Shown here: one piece after another, positions 33,296 through 44,142 of the stretch | Numbering within the stretch: the first letter of the stretch is position 1 | Layout of the letters: each line of letters starts with the position of its first letter | Source: Gammaproteobacteria bacterium | GTDB taxonomy: Bacteria; Pseudomonadota; Gammaproteobacteria; Natronospirales; REEB76 | Reading direction: 5' to 3' | DNA length: 54,827 nt | Assembly: GCA_028870845.1 (NCBI GenBank) | Contig: JAGWOR010000013.1 | Coordinates: 1-54,827 of the forward strand | Translations under genes and position numbers: made by a program | The notes under the pieces: generated by a model | What the model was told of the DNA's origin: nothing | Seen by the model: only the letters and a program-made list of their open reading frames with translations | Database searches by the model: none

Positions 33296-34858
33296 GTGCC
33301 GCCCATACGCCGCGCCCTGTTAAGCGTTTCGGACAAAACCGGATTGGCTGAATTCGCCGGCAGCCTGCAAGCCGCCGGTGTCGAGCTGCTATCGACCGGC
33401 GGCACTGCCCGGCTGCTTCAGGATGCCGGCATACCCGTCACCCAGGTCTCCGAATACACCGGCTTCCCTGAAATCATGGACGGCCGCGTCAAAACCCTGC
33501 ATCCGAAAATACATGGCGCACTCCTGGGGCGTCGCGGAACCGATGATGCGGTGATGCATGAACATGGCATCAAACCCATCGATCTGCTGGTGGTAAATCT
33601 CTATCCCTTCGAAGCAACCGTGGCGCGTTCCGGGCATAGTTTCGATGAAGCGATCGAGAATATCGACATCGGCGGCCCGGCGATGCTGCGCGCCGCCGCC
33701 AAAAACCATGCGGCGGTCGCGGTAGTGGTGGACAGCGGCGATTACCCGCGGGTGCTGGAGGACATACGGGTCAATGCCGGTGCGGTCAGCGACGCACTAC
33801 GCTTGCAGTTGGCGGCCAAGGCCTTTGCCCACACCGCCGCCTACGACCTGGCGGTGGCCCGCCACCTGGGCAGCCTGCCCGCAACTGACTCAGCTGTGCA
33901 GTTCCCGGAGATCTACACGCTGCAGCTGCGCAAACTGCGCGAGTTGCGCTACGGCGAAAACCCGCATCAGCGGGCCGCGCTGTATGCGGGCAGCTCAGAT
34001 TTGTCGGGAACCCTTGCCGGTGCCCGACAGTTGCAGGGCAAGGAGCTGTCCTACAACAACCTGTCTGATGGCGATGCCGCACTGGCTTGTGTGCGCGCAC
34101 TGGCGGTGCCGGCCTGCGTGATCGTGAAACACGCCAATCCGTGCGGGGCTGCCATCGGCACCACCCTGCTGGCCGCCTATGAACGCGCGTATGCCACCGA
34201 TCCCAGTTCGGCATTTGGCGGCGTCATCGCTTTCAACCAGGAGCTGGATGCGGAAACCGCGGCGGCGATACTGAAACGCCAGTTTGTGGAAGTGCTGGTG
34301 GCGCCATCAGTATCACCCGGCGCCATGAACGAGTTGGCCGCCAAGCCCAACGTCCGGCTGCTGGCGACCGGCGCCTTCTCATCCGAGGCGCACACGTTCG
34401 AATACCGGCGCATATCCGGAGGCCTGTTGCTGCAGGATCGCGACGAGAAAAAACTCGAAGCCGGAGATCTGAAAACCGTGAGCCGGCGCGCGGCCTCCGC
34501 GGACGAACTGCAGGATCTGTTGTTCGCCTGGCGGGTGGTGAAATTCGTAAAATCCAACGCCATTGTGTATGCCAAAGACTGCCGCACCATCGGCATCGGC
34601 GCTGGCCAGCCCAGCCGAATCATGAGTGCGCAGATCGCGGCGCTCAAGGCCCAGGAAGCCAGGCTGTCGGTGCGTGGCGCGGTCATGGCTTCAGATGCAT
34701 TTCTGCCGTTCCGCGACAGCGTGGATGCGGCGGCCGTTGCCGGTATCCGCGCTATCATCCAGCCCGGTGGATCCATGCGCGATCCGGAAGTTATCGCTGC
34801 CGCCGATGAACACGGCATGGCCATGCTGTTCACCGGCTGGCGCCATTTCAGGCACTGA
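33296..34858 (+). CDS. purH: Bifunctional AICAR transformylase/IMP cyclohydrolase
   Basis: The protein has 520 residues. The N-terminal MGS-like cyclohydrolase domain shows [19 protein letters not shown] and GGTARLL; the C-terminal transformylase has the catalytic [11 protein letters not shown] and [21 protein letters not shown]. It performs the last two steps to IMP. The start is GTG at 33296 with GGGGGAGG just before it. purD follows two bases after the stop, so the two form one unit, possibly with fis. A CACCGG/CCGGTG hairpin lies in the fis-purH gap. Confidence 0.96.
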   Translation: MPPIRRALLSVSDKTGLAEFAGSLQAAGVELLSTGGTARLLQDAGIPVTQVSEYTGFPEIMDGRVKTLHPKIHGALLGRRGTDDAVMHEHGIKPIDLLVVNLYPFEATVARSGHSFDEAIENIDIGGPAMLRAAAKNHAAVAVVVDSGDYPRVLEDIRVNAGAVSDALRLQLAAKAFAHTAAYDLAVARHLGSLPATDSAVQFPEIYTLQLRKLRELRYGENPHQRAALYAGSSDLSGTLAGARQLQGKELSYNNLSDGDAALACVRALAVPACVIVKHANPCGAAIGTTLLAAYERAYATDPSSAFGGVIAFNQELDAETAAAILKRQFVEVLVAPSVSPGAMNELAAKPNVRLLATGAFSSEAHTFEYRRISGGLLLQDRDEKKLEAGDLKTVSRRAASADELQDLLFAWRVVKFVKSNAIVYAKDCRTIGIGAGQPSRIMSAQIAALKAQEARLSVRGAVMASDAFLPFRDSVDAAAVAGIRAIIQPGGSMRDPEVIAAADEHGMAMLFTGWRHFRH

Positions 34859-34860
34859 TC

Positions 34861-36162
34861 ATGAAAGTACTGGTGATAGGCAATGGCGGACGCGAACATG
34901 CGCTGGCATGGAAACTCGCGCAGTCGCCGAAGGTCGACCGGGTGTATGTGGCGCCGGGCAATGCCGGCACTGCGCGCGAACGCAAGTGCGAAAACCTGCG
35001 CATCGCCGCCGATGAGCTTTCCGGGCTGCTGGATTTTGCCCTGGGCCAGGGCATCGGCATGACAGTGGTGGGGCCCGAAGGCCCGCTGGTGGCGGGCATC
35101 ACCGATGTATTCCAGCAGGCCGGCCTGCGCTGTTTCGGGCCGAGCCGCGCCGCTGCCCGCCTCGAAGGTTCCAAAGCCTTCAGCAAAGATTTTCTGGCCC
35201 GGCACCATATCCCGACGGCCGATTACCGCTGCTTCACCGAACTCAAGCCGGCGCTGGAATACTTGAAGCAACACGGTGCGCCGCTGGTGGTCAAGGCCGA
35301 CGGCCTGGCGGCGGGTAAAGGCGTGGTGGTAGCCCAATCCCTGGAGGAAGCGGAAATCGCGGTCCGTGACATGCTGGCCGGCAATGCGTTCGGCGATGCC
35401 GGCCATAAGGTGGTGATCGAGGACTTCCTGGAGGGCGAAGAAGCCAGCTTCATGGTCATGGCGGACGGCGAACATATCCTGCCGCTGGCCACTTCCCAGG
35501 ATCACAAGCGCGTCGGAGAAGGTGACACCGGTCCCAACACCGGCGGCATGGGCGCCTATTCACCGGCACCGGTGGTATCCCGCGAGATCCATGAGCGCGT
35601 GGTGCGTGAAATTATCCAGCCCACCATCCGCGGCATGGCCGCGGAAGGCGCGCCCTATACGGGATTTCTGTATGCCGGCCTGATGATCTCCCCACAAGGC
35701 GAACCACGGGTGCTGGAATTCAATTGCCGACTGGGAGATCCGGAAACCCAGCCCATCATGCTGCGACTCAAATCCGACCTGGTGGATTTGTGTGAAGCGG
35801 CGCTGGCTGGCAAGCTCGACAAAATCAAAGTCGAGTGGGACACGCGCATGGCCCTGGGGGTGGTGCTGGTGGCCGGCGGTTATCCCGGCGAATACCGCAA
35901 GGGAGAAATCATCTCGGGATTGCCGCCCTTCCCCATGGACAACGTCAAGGTTTTCCACGCCGGCACCGCCATCCAGGGCAGCCGCGTGGCCACCAACGGC
36001 GGCCGGGTGTTATGCGTGACCGCACTGGGCGATAACATCGGTGACGCGCGCCAGCGTGCTTACCACATCGCCGACGGCATACGCTGGCCCGGACGTTTCT
36101 TCCGCCGCGACATCGGCTGGCGCGCCATGCAAAGAGATAAGCAGCAAGGCAATAAAAAGTAA
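34861..36162 (+). CDS. purD: Phosphoribosylamine-glycine ligase (GAR synthetase)
   Basis: The protein has 433 residues. It starts [22 protein letters not shown] and has the ATP-grasp [16 protein letters not shown] and the metal/ATP region [18 protein letters not shown]. It makes GAR from phosphoribosylamine and glycine. The tail ([10 protein letters not shown]) is short and basic. It converges on rho; a GC-rich hairpin in the 36-base gap may stop both transcripts. Confidence 0.96.
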   Translation: MKVLVIGNGGREHALAWKLAQSPKVDRVYVAPGNAGTARERKCENLRIAADELSGLLDFALGQGIGMTVVGPEGPLVAGITDVFQQAGLRCFGPSRAAARLEGSKAFSKDFLARHHIPTADYRCFTELKPALEYLKQHGAPLVVKADGLAAGKGVVVAQSLEEAEIAVRDMLAGNAFGDAGHKVVIEDFLEGEEASFMVMADGEHILPLATSQDHKRVGEGDTGPNTGGMGAYSPAPVVSREIHERVVREIIQPTIRGMAAEGAPYTGFLYAGLMISPQGEPRVLEFNCRLGDPETQPIMLRLKSDLVDLCEAALAGKLDKIKVEWDTRMALGVVLVAGGYPGEYRKGEIISGLPPFPMDNVKVFHAGTAIQGSRVATNGGRVLCVTALGDNIGDARQRAYHIADGIRWPGRFFRRDIGWRAMQRDKQQGNKK

Positions 36163-36163
36163 T

Positions 36164-36190
36164 GTGGCGCGAAGCGGCTGGCTGCCGCGC
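36164..36190. terminator. Possible bidirectional hairpin between purD and rho
   Basis: GGCGCG..CGCGCC and the inner GCGGC/GCCGC arms can form a GC-rich hairpin two bases after the purD stop. On the plus strand T-runs appear only further on (inside the rho 3' end, CCTTTTTT), so the terminator call is tentative. Confidence 0.4.
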
Positions 36191-36198
36191 CGGCAAGC

Positions 36199-37458
36199 TC
36201 AACCTTTTTTCATGGAGTCGAAGAACTCCGCATTAGTCTTGGTGTCCTTGAGCTTGTCGAGCAGGAATTCGATGGCCGCCAGCTCGTCCATGGGGTGCAG
36301 CAGCTTGCGCAGGATCCAGATCTTCTGCAGCTCATCCTGCGGCACCAGCAGCTCCTCGCGGCGCGTTCCCGAACGGTTGATGTTGATGGCCGGAAACACG
36401 CGCTTCTCGGCGATGCGCCGGTCCAGATGGATTTCGGAATTGCCGGTACCCTTGAATTCCTCGTAGATCACGTCATCCATGCGCGAACCGGTTTCGATCA
36501 GCGCGGTCGCCAGGATGGTGAGCGAACCACCTTCCTCGATGTTGCGGGCCGCGCCGAAAAACCGCTTGGGGCGCTGCAGGGCATTGGCATCCACGCCGCC
36601 GGTGAGCACCTTTCCGGAAGCCGGCACCACCGTATTGTAGGCCCTTCCCAGGCGGGTGATGGAATCCAGCAGGATTACCACGTCGCGCTTGTGCTCCACC
36701 AGACGCTTGGCTTTCTCGATGACCATCTCAGCCACCTGTACGTGGCGGGTGGCGGGCTCGTCGAAGGTGGACGAAACCACTTCACCTTTCACCGAACGCT
36801 GCATCTCGGTGACTTCCTCGGGACGTTCATCGATGAGCAACACGATGAGGTATACCTCGGGATGGTTGGCGGTAATGCTTTGCGCTATGTTCTGCAGCAT
36901 CATGGTCTTGCCGGCCTTGGGCGGCGACACGATCAGGCCTCGCTGACCCTTGCCGATGGGCGCGATCATGTCAATGATGCGTGCGGTGATATCCTCAGTG
37001 GAACCGTTGCCGCGTTCCATGGTGAAACGCTGTTTTGGAAACAGCGGTGTCAGGTTTTCGAACAGCACCTTGCTCTTGGCGTTCTCCGGCGGGTCAAAAT
37101 TGATGTGGTCCACTTTGAGCAGGGCAAAATAGCGCTCGCCCTCCTTCGGCGGACGGATCTTGCCGGCCACGGTGTCGCCGGTGCGCAGGTTGAAGCGGCG
37201 GATCTGGCTGGGAGAAACGTAGATGTCGTCAGGCCCGGCCAGATAGGAACCCTCGGCGGAGCGCAGGAAGCCGAAACCATCCTGCAGGATCTCCAGCACC
37301 CCGTCGCCGGAAATCTCTTCGCCATTGCGCGCGTGCGCCTTGAGGATGGAAAAAATCACATCCTGCTTGCGCGAGCGCGCCATGTTCTCGAGTCCCATGG
37401 ATTCAGCCAGTTCGATGATGGCCTCAGCCGGTTTTTTCTTCAGATCCGTAAGATTCAT
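36199..37458 (-). CDS. rho: Transcription termination factor Rho
   Basis: The protein has 419 residues. It begins [19 protein letters not shown], has the RNA-binding cold-shock-like domain ([16 protein letters not shown]), the Walker [15 protein letters not shown] and the Walker B/Q-R loop region [18 protein letters not shown]. The frame is open to 37518, but Rho proteins begin at MNL, so 37458 is used. It lies downstream of trxA on the same strand with a terminator between them, and near rhlB, as in E. coli. Confidence 0.97.
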   Translation of the reverse strand: MNLTDLKKKPAEAIIELAESMGLENMARSRKQDVIFSILKAHARNGEEISGDGVLEILQDGFGFLRSAEGSYLAGPDDIYVSPSQIRRFNLRTGDTVAGKIRPPKEGERYFALLKVDHINFDPPENAKSKVLFENLTPLFPKQRFTMERGNGSTEDITARIIDMIAPIGKGQRGLIVSPPKAGKTMMLQNIAQSITANHPEVYLIVLLIDERPEEVTEMQRSVKGEVVSSTFDEPATRHVQVAEMVIEKAKRLVEHKRDVVILLDSITRLGRAYNTVVPASGKVLTGGVDANALQRPKRFFGAARNIEEGGSLTILATALIETGSRMDDVIYEEFKGTGNSEIHLDRRIAEKRVFPAININRSGTRREELLVPQDELQKIWILRKLLHPMDELAAIEFLLDKLKDTKTNAEFFDSMKKG

Positions 37459-37562
37459 ATACCTGGTGTACCTGTTGGTGATTGCAAAAGAAATCTGCCG
37501 GCGGAAGCCGGTATGCAAGGTTTGAAATTAATAACTAACGCTCTTCAGGCGTTTTTGTCTGT

Positions 37563-37597
37563 CAAAAAATGCGCACGGGCGGTCTCCCGCCGCCCGT
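37563..37597 (-). terminator. Intrinsic terminator after trxA
   Basis: On the minus strand ACGGGCGG/CCGCCCGT (8-bp stem, 37575-37582 with 37590-37597) is followed by GCGCATTTTTTG. It lies five bases after the trxA stop and about 105 bases before the rho ATG, so rho likely has its own promoter or is reached by read-through. Confidence 0.8.
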
Positions 37598-37601
37598 ATG
37601 A

Positions 37602-37928
37602 TCAAATATTGGTTTCGATGAACGCCGCCAGTTGTGATTTGGACAGCGCACCAATTTTCTGTGCCTGCACATTGCCGTCTTTGAACAGCATGAGCGTGGG
37701 AATGCTGCGGATTCCGTATTTCTGGGTCAGCTGGGCGTTCTCGTCGACGTTGACCTTGGCGATTCTGAGCTTGCCCTGATAGCTGCTGGCGATTTCGTCG
37801 AGGATTGGGGCAATCATCTTGCAGGGACCGCACCATTCGGCCCAGTAGTCCACCAGCACGGGAAGGCTGGATTTCAATACATCGGATTCAAAATTGGCAT
37901 CGGTTGTGGAAACGATCTGGTCACTCAC
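37602..37928 (-). CDS. trxA: Thioredoxin 1
   Basis: The protein has 108 residues, with [21 protein letters not shown] at the active site, KVNVDEN and the cis-Pro loop [11 protein letters not shown]. It is the cytoplasmic disulfide reductase and the electron donor to DsbD. The start is GTG at 37928 with GGAGG ten bases upstream. It is divergent from rhlB, with 248 bases between them. Confidence 0.97.
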   Translation of the reverse strand: MSDQIVSTTDANFESDVLKSSLPVLVDYWAEWCGPCKMIAPILDEIASSYQGKLRIAKVNVDENAQLTQKYGIRSIPTLMLFKDGNVQAQKIGALSKSQLAAFIETNI

Positions 37929-38176
37929 TGTTAACAGGCCTCCATATGGCTTAAACGGATCGGTATATGGGCGAGCGGGCGTATGACTTGTGGCAGGAAA
38001 ATGTGACGTGGGGTGCCCTTTTCAGGCACAATGTCGCGGCTGGCTCGCGGTTCTAGTAGTTGCTTTATGAAGTTAGAAAATGTCCCGCACGGGGCGCGGG
38101 TTCAAGGCGTTGGTTCATATTTGAGCCCAACCGCCGCCAGAATGCAAGCCCCATATCCTGATGGTTACAGCAATCC

Positions 38177-39460
38177 ATGGAACCACACCTGACCGAACTG
38201 CGTTTTGAATCCCTGGGACTGGCCGAGCCGCTGCTTACAGGCCTCAGGGAGGCGGGATTCAGTTGTTGCACTCCTATACAGGCGGAAGCCCTGCCGCTGC
38301 TTTTAAAAGGCCGGGACGTGGCCGGCCAGGCCCAAACGGGTACCGGCAAGACTGCCGCTTTCCTGCTGGCCATGTACCAGCGCCTGCTCACGCAGGCAGC
38401 CCGCGCCGGACGGCGCCCGCATCAACCGCGGGCCCTGGTGGTGGCGCCGACCCGTGAACTGGCGGTGCAGATCTACAAGGACGCGGAGCTGCTTGGCCGG
38501 TACACGGGCCTGAAACAGGCGGTGGTCTATGGTGGCGAGGATTACGACAAGCAGCGCGACACCGTGGCTGCCGGCCTGGATGTATTGATCGGCACCCCGG
38601 GCCGGCTGATCGATTACTTCAAGCAGCACGTGTTCGACCTCAAGGCCCTGGACGTGATGGTGCTGGATGAGGCCGACCGCATGTTCGACATGGGCTTCAT
38701 CGCCGATGTGCGCTTCCTGCTGCGGCGCATGCCGCATCCCACCGATCGTCTTAACATGCTGTTCTCCGCCACGCTTTCCTACCGGGTCATGGAGCTGTCC
38801 TACGAGCACATGAACAACGCAGTGTTCGTGCGCATCGAACCCGACAAGGTCACCGTAGACCGCGTGCGCCAGCAGCTGTACCTGCCGGCCACCAACGAAA
38901 AGATCGCACTGCTGGTCGGGCTGCTGCGGCAACTCGAAGCCCACCGCACCATGGTATTCGTGAACACCAAGCGCACGGCGGAAATCGTCGAAGCCTACCT
39001 GAAAGGCAACGGCTTCAACGCCGCGGTGCTGTCCGGCGACGTGCCCCAGAAAAAGCGCCTGCGGCTGCTCAGGGAATTCACCGAAGGCCAGCTGCCGATC
39101 CTGGTGACCACGGACGTGGCCTCACGCGGGCTGCACATCCCGGATGTCAGCCATGTGATCAACTTCGACCTGCCACAGGATGCGGAGGATTATGTGCACC
39201 GCATCGGCCGCACTGCGCGCGCCGGCGCCGAGGGCGACGCCATCAGCTTCGCCTGCGAAGAATATTCGTTCTCACTGCCGGACATCGAGCAATACATCGG
39301 CCATCCAATACCGCGTGAAGCCATCCAGCCGCAGATGCTGGCGGAACTTCAGCCGCCGGCAAAACGCGAGCGTTACCACGCGCACGGCCGTCACCCGCAA
39401 GGCAAAAAATCCGGCGGTCCGCGCGGCCGCGATCACGGACGCAGAAACCACCGGCGCTGA
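38177..39460 (+). CDS. rhlB: DEAD-box RNA helicase RhlB
   Basis: The protein has 427 residues. Helicase motifs are in order: Q motif region [27 protein letters not shown] (I), [10 protein letters not shown] (Ia), DEAD in [13 protein letters not shown] (II), SATLS (III), [20 protein letters not shown] (V), [10 protein letters not shown] (VI). The short basic tail (RPRG/RRNHRR type) fits RhlB, the degradosome helicase, rather than DeaD or RhlE. Its position opposite trxA-rho matches the enteric gene order. Confidence 0.9.
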   Translation: MEPHLTELRFESLGLAEPLLTGLREAGFSCCTPIQAEALPLLLKGRDVAGQAQTGTGKTAAFLLAMYQRLLTQAARAGRRPHQPRALVVAPTRELAVQIYKDAELLGRYTGLKQAVVYGGEDYDKQRDTVAAGLDVLIGTPGRLIDYFKQHVFDLKALDVMVLDEADRMFDMGFIADVRFLLRRMPHPTDRLNMLFSATLSYRVMELSYEHMNNAVFVRIEPDKVTVDRVRQQLYLPATNEKIALLVGLLRQLEAHRTMVFVNTKRTAEIVEAYLKGNGFNAAVLSGDVPQKKRLRLLREFTEGQLPILVTTDVASRGLHIPDVSHVINFDLPQDAEDYVHRIGRTARAGAEGDAISFACEEYSFSLPDIEQYIGHPIPREAIQPQMLAELQPPAKRERYHAHGRHPQGKKSGGPRGRDHGRRNHRR

Positions 39461-39478
39461 AGCTATTGCCGCCCGCCG

Positions 39479-41350
39479 CTACTTGAGTTGCACAGCCAGG
39501 CGGGTCGCGGTGAAGGTTCCATTGTCATAGCCGCCGGTGGCAAACAATCCCACCAGCACGGTGGTGCCGTTCAAGCGGGTCTGAAGAGCGCCCGCGAAGC
39601 TGGAAAAGCTTACGTACACTGTCACCACACCAGCTTGCCGGATCGCGTAATTGCCGAGACCCGAAGCAGGTGGCACGATCAACGGAGACGCCGGCAAAGC
39701 CGTTAGATCAATAATGTCGCCGCCCCGGCGCAGCACCGCCACCGGCCCGAGGTTCGGGTCGGAGAGATTGATGATGATCTGGTTGGTGCTGAGCGTGCTG
39801 AATGGCGTGGCGCTGCCATTGGGGCGCCAGTTGGCCATCAGCCGGGTGCCGGTAAGCACGTAGTTGCCCACCTCCTCGGCAGTGAAATCCGGCGGTGCTG
39901 CGCCAAATGACTGCACGAAGCCACGGATTTCCACCGGGGATCCCAGCGTGATGCTGGGGAGAGTCACGCCGCTGGCATCCACTTCATAATTGGCGGGATC
40001 CGCATCGGTAACCGAACTGCTGCCGGTGCCGGAGAAGTCATACCAGGAAACGCGGTGATGGTTGATTTCGGCCAGATTCAGTGTGAGCTGGCCGCTGTTG
40101 TTGGTGAGCAGTGTGCCATCGACCGTAGCCGGCGCGAGCCGCACATACCCAGTGGTTGCGCTGCCTGCGTCCAGCGCCAGGGCCGACGGATCCGTGTCGG
40201 TGAGCGTGCCGAGGATGGCGACGCGCTGGCCTACCGATATGTGGGAAATAGCAAGCACCGCAGCCGGATCCCCGGCTTTGTGCACCACGGTATTTGTGCC
40301 CAGGGTCACAGATACCAGGCTGTGATAGAGAATCGTACCGGTGCTTTGTACATACACCACGCCGCGCACCGTGAGCACGTCACCGCTGCGCGCCAGAACC
40401 GAGCCATCCACAGAATCCAATGTGGCTCCCGGGACACTGGTGCCGGCATACACTTCCTCTGCTTCGAATGAACCGTCGCTCGCACTGAACGTACCGTAGG
40501 CCAAGGTCGGGGTCGAATCCGGCAGTGCCGCCAGCGCCTGAAGGCCGGTGCTTCCGCTGCTGGCAGCGCCATTGATTTCAAATGCCGTGGCTGAACCCGT
40601 GGCAACGGTCAGGCTCCCGAAGGTGTGGTTGCCGAGATAAAACAAGGGCTGGACTTGAATGCTGTAGGTGCTGGCGGAGAGGCTGACACCCGTGAGCAGC
40701 CCTTGGGCCACGGAGGTAGGCAGGTCAGCCGTGCTGGAGGTGGCGAACAGTACCGGATTCACCGTGACTGTGGGCGGGTTGGCGCCCAGGTTCACGATAT
40801 TGGACGCGGCCAGGTCGAAATCCAGGGAGGTTAGCGTGGAGACGCCCTGTTGCACCACGATCTCACTGCCGCCGGCGAGCTGCACGGGTATGCTCACTGT
40901 GGCGAGCGTGGTGCCGGTGGAATCCACCGGTGTAAGTTTCACCAACCCGCCCAGAGAATCCTCCGCCTCGATGTCAGCACCGCCGTAATCGATACTCATT
41001 CTCAGCGAGGTATAGGTACCGCTGGGAATATAGGCACTGGCCATGAGCGCGCTGCCGTCCACCAGCTGGGCCAGATCCATGCGCGCGGGCGCCGCCAGGG
41101 CATTCACGGTAAGGCCATCGCTGCGCACCAGCGTGACCTGGTCGACGGTCACCACGTAGCTGATGAAATCTCCGGTGGCGTCGCCGAGGGTAAAGGCCAC
41201 CGCGCCGCACGCCGAGCTGGACTGATTCTGGGCCAGTGAGCAATCCACCGAGCTCGTGGAATCAGAACCGCCGCCGCAAGCGGATACTGCGGTTAGAATC
41301 ATGATAAACAGGAGTGCGAAAATCCTTCGCAACGGATTCCTTTCCGTCAT
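39479..41350 (-). CDS. Large lipoprotein with DUF4382-like N-terminal and DUF5666-like repeats
   Basis: The protein has 623 residues. The lipoprotein signal is LLFIMILTAVSACGGG, with C25 as the lipidated Cys. The first domain (about 45-180, ISYVVTVDQVTLVRSDGLTV, then SAYIPSGTYTSLRMSIDYGGADIE) fits DUF4382. The remainder contains repeated beta-rich segments with VRGVV, VAILGTLTD and VEIRGFVQSF, as in DUF5666-type domains. Asp, Glu and Lys are scarce, while Ser, Thr, Ala and Val dominate, typical of exported adhesion or surface proteins. Function is unknown. It diverges from the sorting-tail protein across a 188-base spacer with an FNR-type palindrome. Confidence 0.75.
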   Translation of the reverse strand: MTERNPLRRIFALLFIMILTAVSACGGGSDSTSSVDCSLAQNQSSSACGAVAFTLGDATGDFISYVVTVDQVTLVRSDGLTVNALAAPARMDLAQLVDGSALMASAYIPSGTYTSLRMSIDYGGADIEAEDSLGGLVKLTPVDSTGTTLATVSIPVQLAGGSEIVVQQGVSTLTSLDFDLAASNIVNLGANPPTVTVNPVLFATSSTADLPTSVAQGLLTGVSLSASTYSIQVQPLFYLGNHTFGSLTVATGSATAFEINGAASSGSTGLQALAALPDSTPTLAYGTFSASDGSFEAEEVYAGTSVPGATLDSVDGSVLARSGDVLTVRGVVYVQSTGTILYHSLVSVTLGTNTVVHKAGDPAAVLAISHISVGQRVAILGTLTDTDPSALALDAGSATTGYVRLAPATVDGTLLTNNSGQLTLNLAEINHHRVSWYDFSGTGSSSVTDADPANYEVDASGVTLPSITLGSPVEIRGFVQSFGAAPPDFTAEEVGNYVLTGTRLMANWRPNGSATPFSTLSTNQIIINLSDPNLGPVAVLRRGGDIIDLTALPASPLIVPPASGLGNYAIRQAGVVTVYVSFSSFAGALQTRLNGTTVLVGLFATGGYDNGTFTATRLAVQLK

Positions 41351-41413
41351 GGCCAAATTCCTTCTTGAATGTGACTGTAGGTAAAAAATACACTCACTTA
41401 ACCGTCACTGTCA

Positions 41414-41427
41414 TTGACATAAGTCAA
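41414..41427. promoter_or_regulatory. FNR/CRP-superfamily-type palindrome in a divergent spacer
   Basis: TTGACATAAGTCAA is a perfect inverted repeat TTGAC-N4-GTCAA, extended by one more pair on each side (CATTGAC/GTCAATG, 41412-41429). It resembles FNR/ANR/DNR boxes (TTGAT-N4-ATCAA type). It is 63 bases from the lipoprotein ATG and 110 bases from the sorting-tail protein ATG. The regulator and sign of regulation are inference. Confidence 0.5.
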
Positions 41428-41538
41428 TGTCGGCGGTCAATGCGATGTATATCTTTACCATAAAGCGCCCTGTAGCCGGCCTTTCGCCAGTCCAAACGCA
41501 AGGACGCTTCAAGGAAACTACATCAAGGAGCAGATGTC

Positions 41539-44070
41539 ATGGTCACGCACGCACCCTCCAAGTTACGCAACCATCCCCGTATTTCAACAATCCTTGGGGC
41601 CATCGGGCTGTCACTGGCACTCAGTGCGGTCAGTCCTGCAATGGCAGCCACCTTTGTTGTCAACAGCACGGCCGACAGCATCGACGCCAATCCGGGCGAT
41701 GGTGTTTGTGCCGACAGCACCGGCGCCTGTACTTTGCGCGCCGCGGTCATGGAGTCCAATGCCACGGTGGGCCCAAACACCATTGATCTGACACAGATCA
41801 ACGATCCCAATACGCCCATCATCCTCACGCTCCAGGGAGCGGATGAAACCTATGCATCCGACACCGGCAACACCTACGTGGCGGTTGCCAGCCACGACGC
41901 CGGCATCGGCGACCTCAACATCACCAATGACACCACCCTTACCGGCGCCGGCTCCGGTAAAACCGTAATCGAATGGACTCCGGCGGACCAGGCGGCCGGC
42001 ACTGCGGATCGCATCTTCCACATCGAGGCGGTGGACAAGAATATCGTGGCGGCCATTTCCGGAGTCACGCTATTGAATGGCTATACGCCGCCGGTGGTGG
42101 ACATCGAGACGGTGGCGGACGGCAAAATCTGGCAGTTCAAGCGCCATGGCGGCTGCCTGGCCACCGGCACTTCAGCCGCCACCAATTTGTACGATCCGAG
42201 CGTCACTCACGGGGGTGGAGGCGGCGGCGGGGGCGGTCATGGAGGCGGTGGCGGTGAAGGCGGCGGTGAAACCGGCTTTGCCGTGGACGGTGTCACGCTC
42301 ACCGACGTGATTGTCGCCAATTGCATCAGCGGCGCTGACGGCGGCGGCATTTACAATGCCGCTCCGCTGACGGTCAACGACTCAGTTATCAGCGGCAACA
42401 CCGCCACCTCCAACGGCGGCGGCATTTACAGTTCCGCCACCCTGACGGTGTACCGCACCACCATCGGCAGCATGGTCTCCAACAGCGCGTTTACCGTGCC
42501 CAATCAGGCGGAAAACGGTGGCGGCATCTTTGATACCGGGCTGCACACCACCACCATCAACGAAAGCGCCATCAATGGCAACACCGCCACCGGCGGAGCG
42601 GCACTCTCCAGCCGCTCAACCACCATCGACAATCTGGTGAATTCGACGGTCTCCGGCAATGTGGCCCGGGATACCGCCGGCGGCATCTCCACCAATGGCA
42701 GGGTGACGCTCACCAATGTGACGGTCAGCGGCAATTCCGTGGTTCCCACATCAGACACTGAGTCGGGCGCAGGCGCCGGTCTGTATTCCTTCGGCTCCGG
42801 CACGTTTAGCTACGTCAATTCCATCATTTCCAACAACACCATCGTCGGCGCGTCGGTGAACCTTAGCAACTGCGGCCGCGCCGGCGGTGGCACCACCGCA
42901 GGCTCACTTTTTACCTCCACGGGCCACAATCTGGAGGACAGCGACACCTGCAACCTGGCCGCCACCGCTGATTTGAAGAACACCGATCCGCAACTGCAAC
43001 CGCTCGCCAACAACGGCGGGCTGACGGAAACCCTGGCGCTGCCGGAGACCAGTCCGGCGATTGACGCCGGCGATAACAGCGTATGCCCCAATAATGACCA
43101 GCGCGGTAGTATCCGCCCAGCGGATGGCAATCTGGATGGAACCTTCATCTGTGATATCGGCGCTTTCGAACTGTTTGTGCATACTGCAGACGTGCACCTG
43201 GACAACATCGCGGCACCGAATCAGGTATTTGCAACTGACCCTATCGAGATAGCCATCCAGGTGCACAACGATCCCAGTGCCACCACCACAGCCACCGGGG
43301 TGGTGATCGCCACTGACCCATTGCCAACGGACTTCAGCCTGAGCGCAGCCAACGTCACCACGACTGGGGGCACTTCCAGCTGCAGTGTTGCGGGCGGAGT
43401 GGTGACTTGTGACGTAGGCGACCTGGCGGTGGGCGACATCGCCACGGTGAGCATACAGGGTAGCAGCGCGGTGCCGGGAACCTTGACCATCACCAGCCAT
43501 GTTACTGCCGTCTCACCCACGGACCCGATGCCGGCCAATAACAGTGGTTCGGTACAGATCCAGGTCATCGGCAACAGCGACATGGACATCACGGCGAAAG
43601 CACCGGCGACCACCCCGACCGCAGGCAATGATGCGGAGCTGAGCTTCGCGGTCACCAACAATGGTCCGCATACCGCCAACAATGCGCGCATGGCCGTGTT
43701 TCTGCCGGACGGATTCACCTACAAGAGCGTGAGCATCAGCCAGGGAAGCTGCAGCTATTCCGCCGATGACGCTGCCTTGGATTGCACCATTGGCAGCATG
43801 GCGAGTGGCACGAAGATCACGGGTACGGTCACCGTCACCGCGGACGTCAGTGGCAGCGGCACCACGCTGTTTGGTGTGGATGCCGATGAACGCGATTCCA
43901 ATGCTGTAAATGACGCTGCCAGTGTACCGCTGACCTTCAACGCGAACAGCGGCGGTGGCTGCAGCTATCGCCCCGGCAGCCCTTTTGACCCGGTGCTGCC
44001 GGTCATATTGCTGGGCGGAGTACTGGGACTGCTCATCCACAGCAGGTTGCGCCGGAAGATGCATGTGTAA
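41539..44070 (+). CDS. Exported beta-helix surface protein (choice-of-anchor Q type) with Cys-containing C-terminal sorting tail
   Basis: The protein has 843 residues. It has a long signal peptide (cut near AMA-ATF, about residue 37). A CSLREA-like motif ([20 protein letters not shown], 51-70) opens a right-handed beta-helix with repeated GGGIYNAA and SGNTAT turns (about 40-540), interrupted by a Gly/His run at 224-246. Two DUF11-like beta-sandwich repeats follow (about 550-800; [16 protein letters not shown]). The end is GGGC at 805-808, a [10 protein letters not shown] hydrophobic segment and a basic RLRRK tail: a C-terminal sorting signal of the JDVT-CTERM kind. AAGGAG is eight bases before the ATG. 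The putative processing protease is the next gene. Surface display and adhesion are inferred. Confidence 0.85.
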   Translation: MVTHAPSKLRNHPRISTILGAIGLSLALSAVSPAMAATFVVNSTADSIDANPGDGVCADSTGACTLRAAVMESNATVGPNTIDLTQINDPNTPIILTLQGADETYASDTGNTYVAVASHDAGIGDLNITNDTTLTGAGSGKTVIEWTPADQAAGTADRIFHIEAVDKNIVAAISGVTLLNGYTPPVVDIETVADGKIWQFKRHGGCLATGTSAATNLYDPSVTHGGGGGGGGGHGGGGGEGGGETGFAVDGVTLTDVIVANCISGADGGGIYNAAPLTVNDSVISGNTATSNGGGIYSSATLTVYRTTIGSMVSNSAFTVPNQAENGGGIFDTGLHTTTINESAINGNTATGGAALSSRSTTIDNLVNSTVSGNVARDTAGGISTNGRVTLTNVTVSGNSVVPTSDTESGAGAGLYSFGSGTFSYVNSIISNNTIVGASVNLSNCGRAGGGTTAGSLFTSTGHNLEDSDTCNLAATADLKNTDPQLQPLANNGGLTETLALPETSPAIDAGDNSVCPNNDQRGSIRPADGNLDGTFICDIGAFELFVHTADVHLDNIAAPNQVFATDPIEIAIQVHNDPSATTTATGVVIATDPLPTDFSLSAANVTTTGGTSSCSVAGGVVTCDVGDLAVGDIATVSIQGSSAVPGTLTITSHVTAVSPTDPMPANNSGSVQIQVIGNSDMDITAKAPATTPTAGNDAELSFAVTNNGPHTANNARMAVFLPDGFTYKSVSISQGSCSYSADDAALDCTIGSMASGTKITGTVTVTADVSGSGTTLFGVDADERDSNAVNDAASVPLTFNANSGGGCSYRPGSPFDPVLPVILLGGVLGLLIHSRLRRKMHV

Positions 44071-44091
44071 AAACGTCAAGCTGGACCACGC

Positions 44092-44118
44092 GCAACGCCC
44101 CTCGATGAGGGGCGTTGC
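44092..44118 (+). terminator. Strong 12-bp hairpin between the sorted protein and its protease
   Basis: GCAACGCCCCTC (44092-44103) and GAGGGGCGTTGC (44107-44118) pair perfectly around GAT, 21 bases after the stop. ATTTACG follows rather than a full T-run. It may partly terminate transcription, lowering protease expression relative to its substrate. Confidence 0.65.
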
Positions 44119-44142
44119 ATTTACGGGCGTTATTATTAATTA

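Noticed and set aside
38020..38176. tRNA- or sRNA-like folds in the trxA-rhlB spacer (CCCGCACGGGGCGCGGGTTCAAG)
   Set aside because: A GGTTCAA stretch recalls a T-arm, but no acceptor stem, anticodon arm or CCA position can be fitted.
41534..41791. An alternative ATG frame starting five bases before the large surface-protein gene
   Set aside because: It is an 85-codon frame that overlaps the signal-peptide region of the real gene; the ribosome-binding site fits the 41539 start better and only that frame gives a signal peptide.
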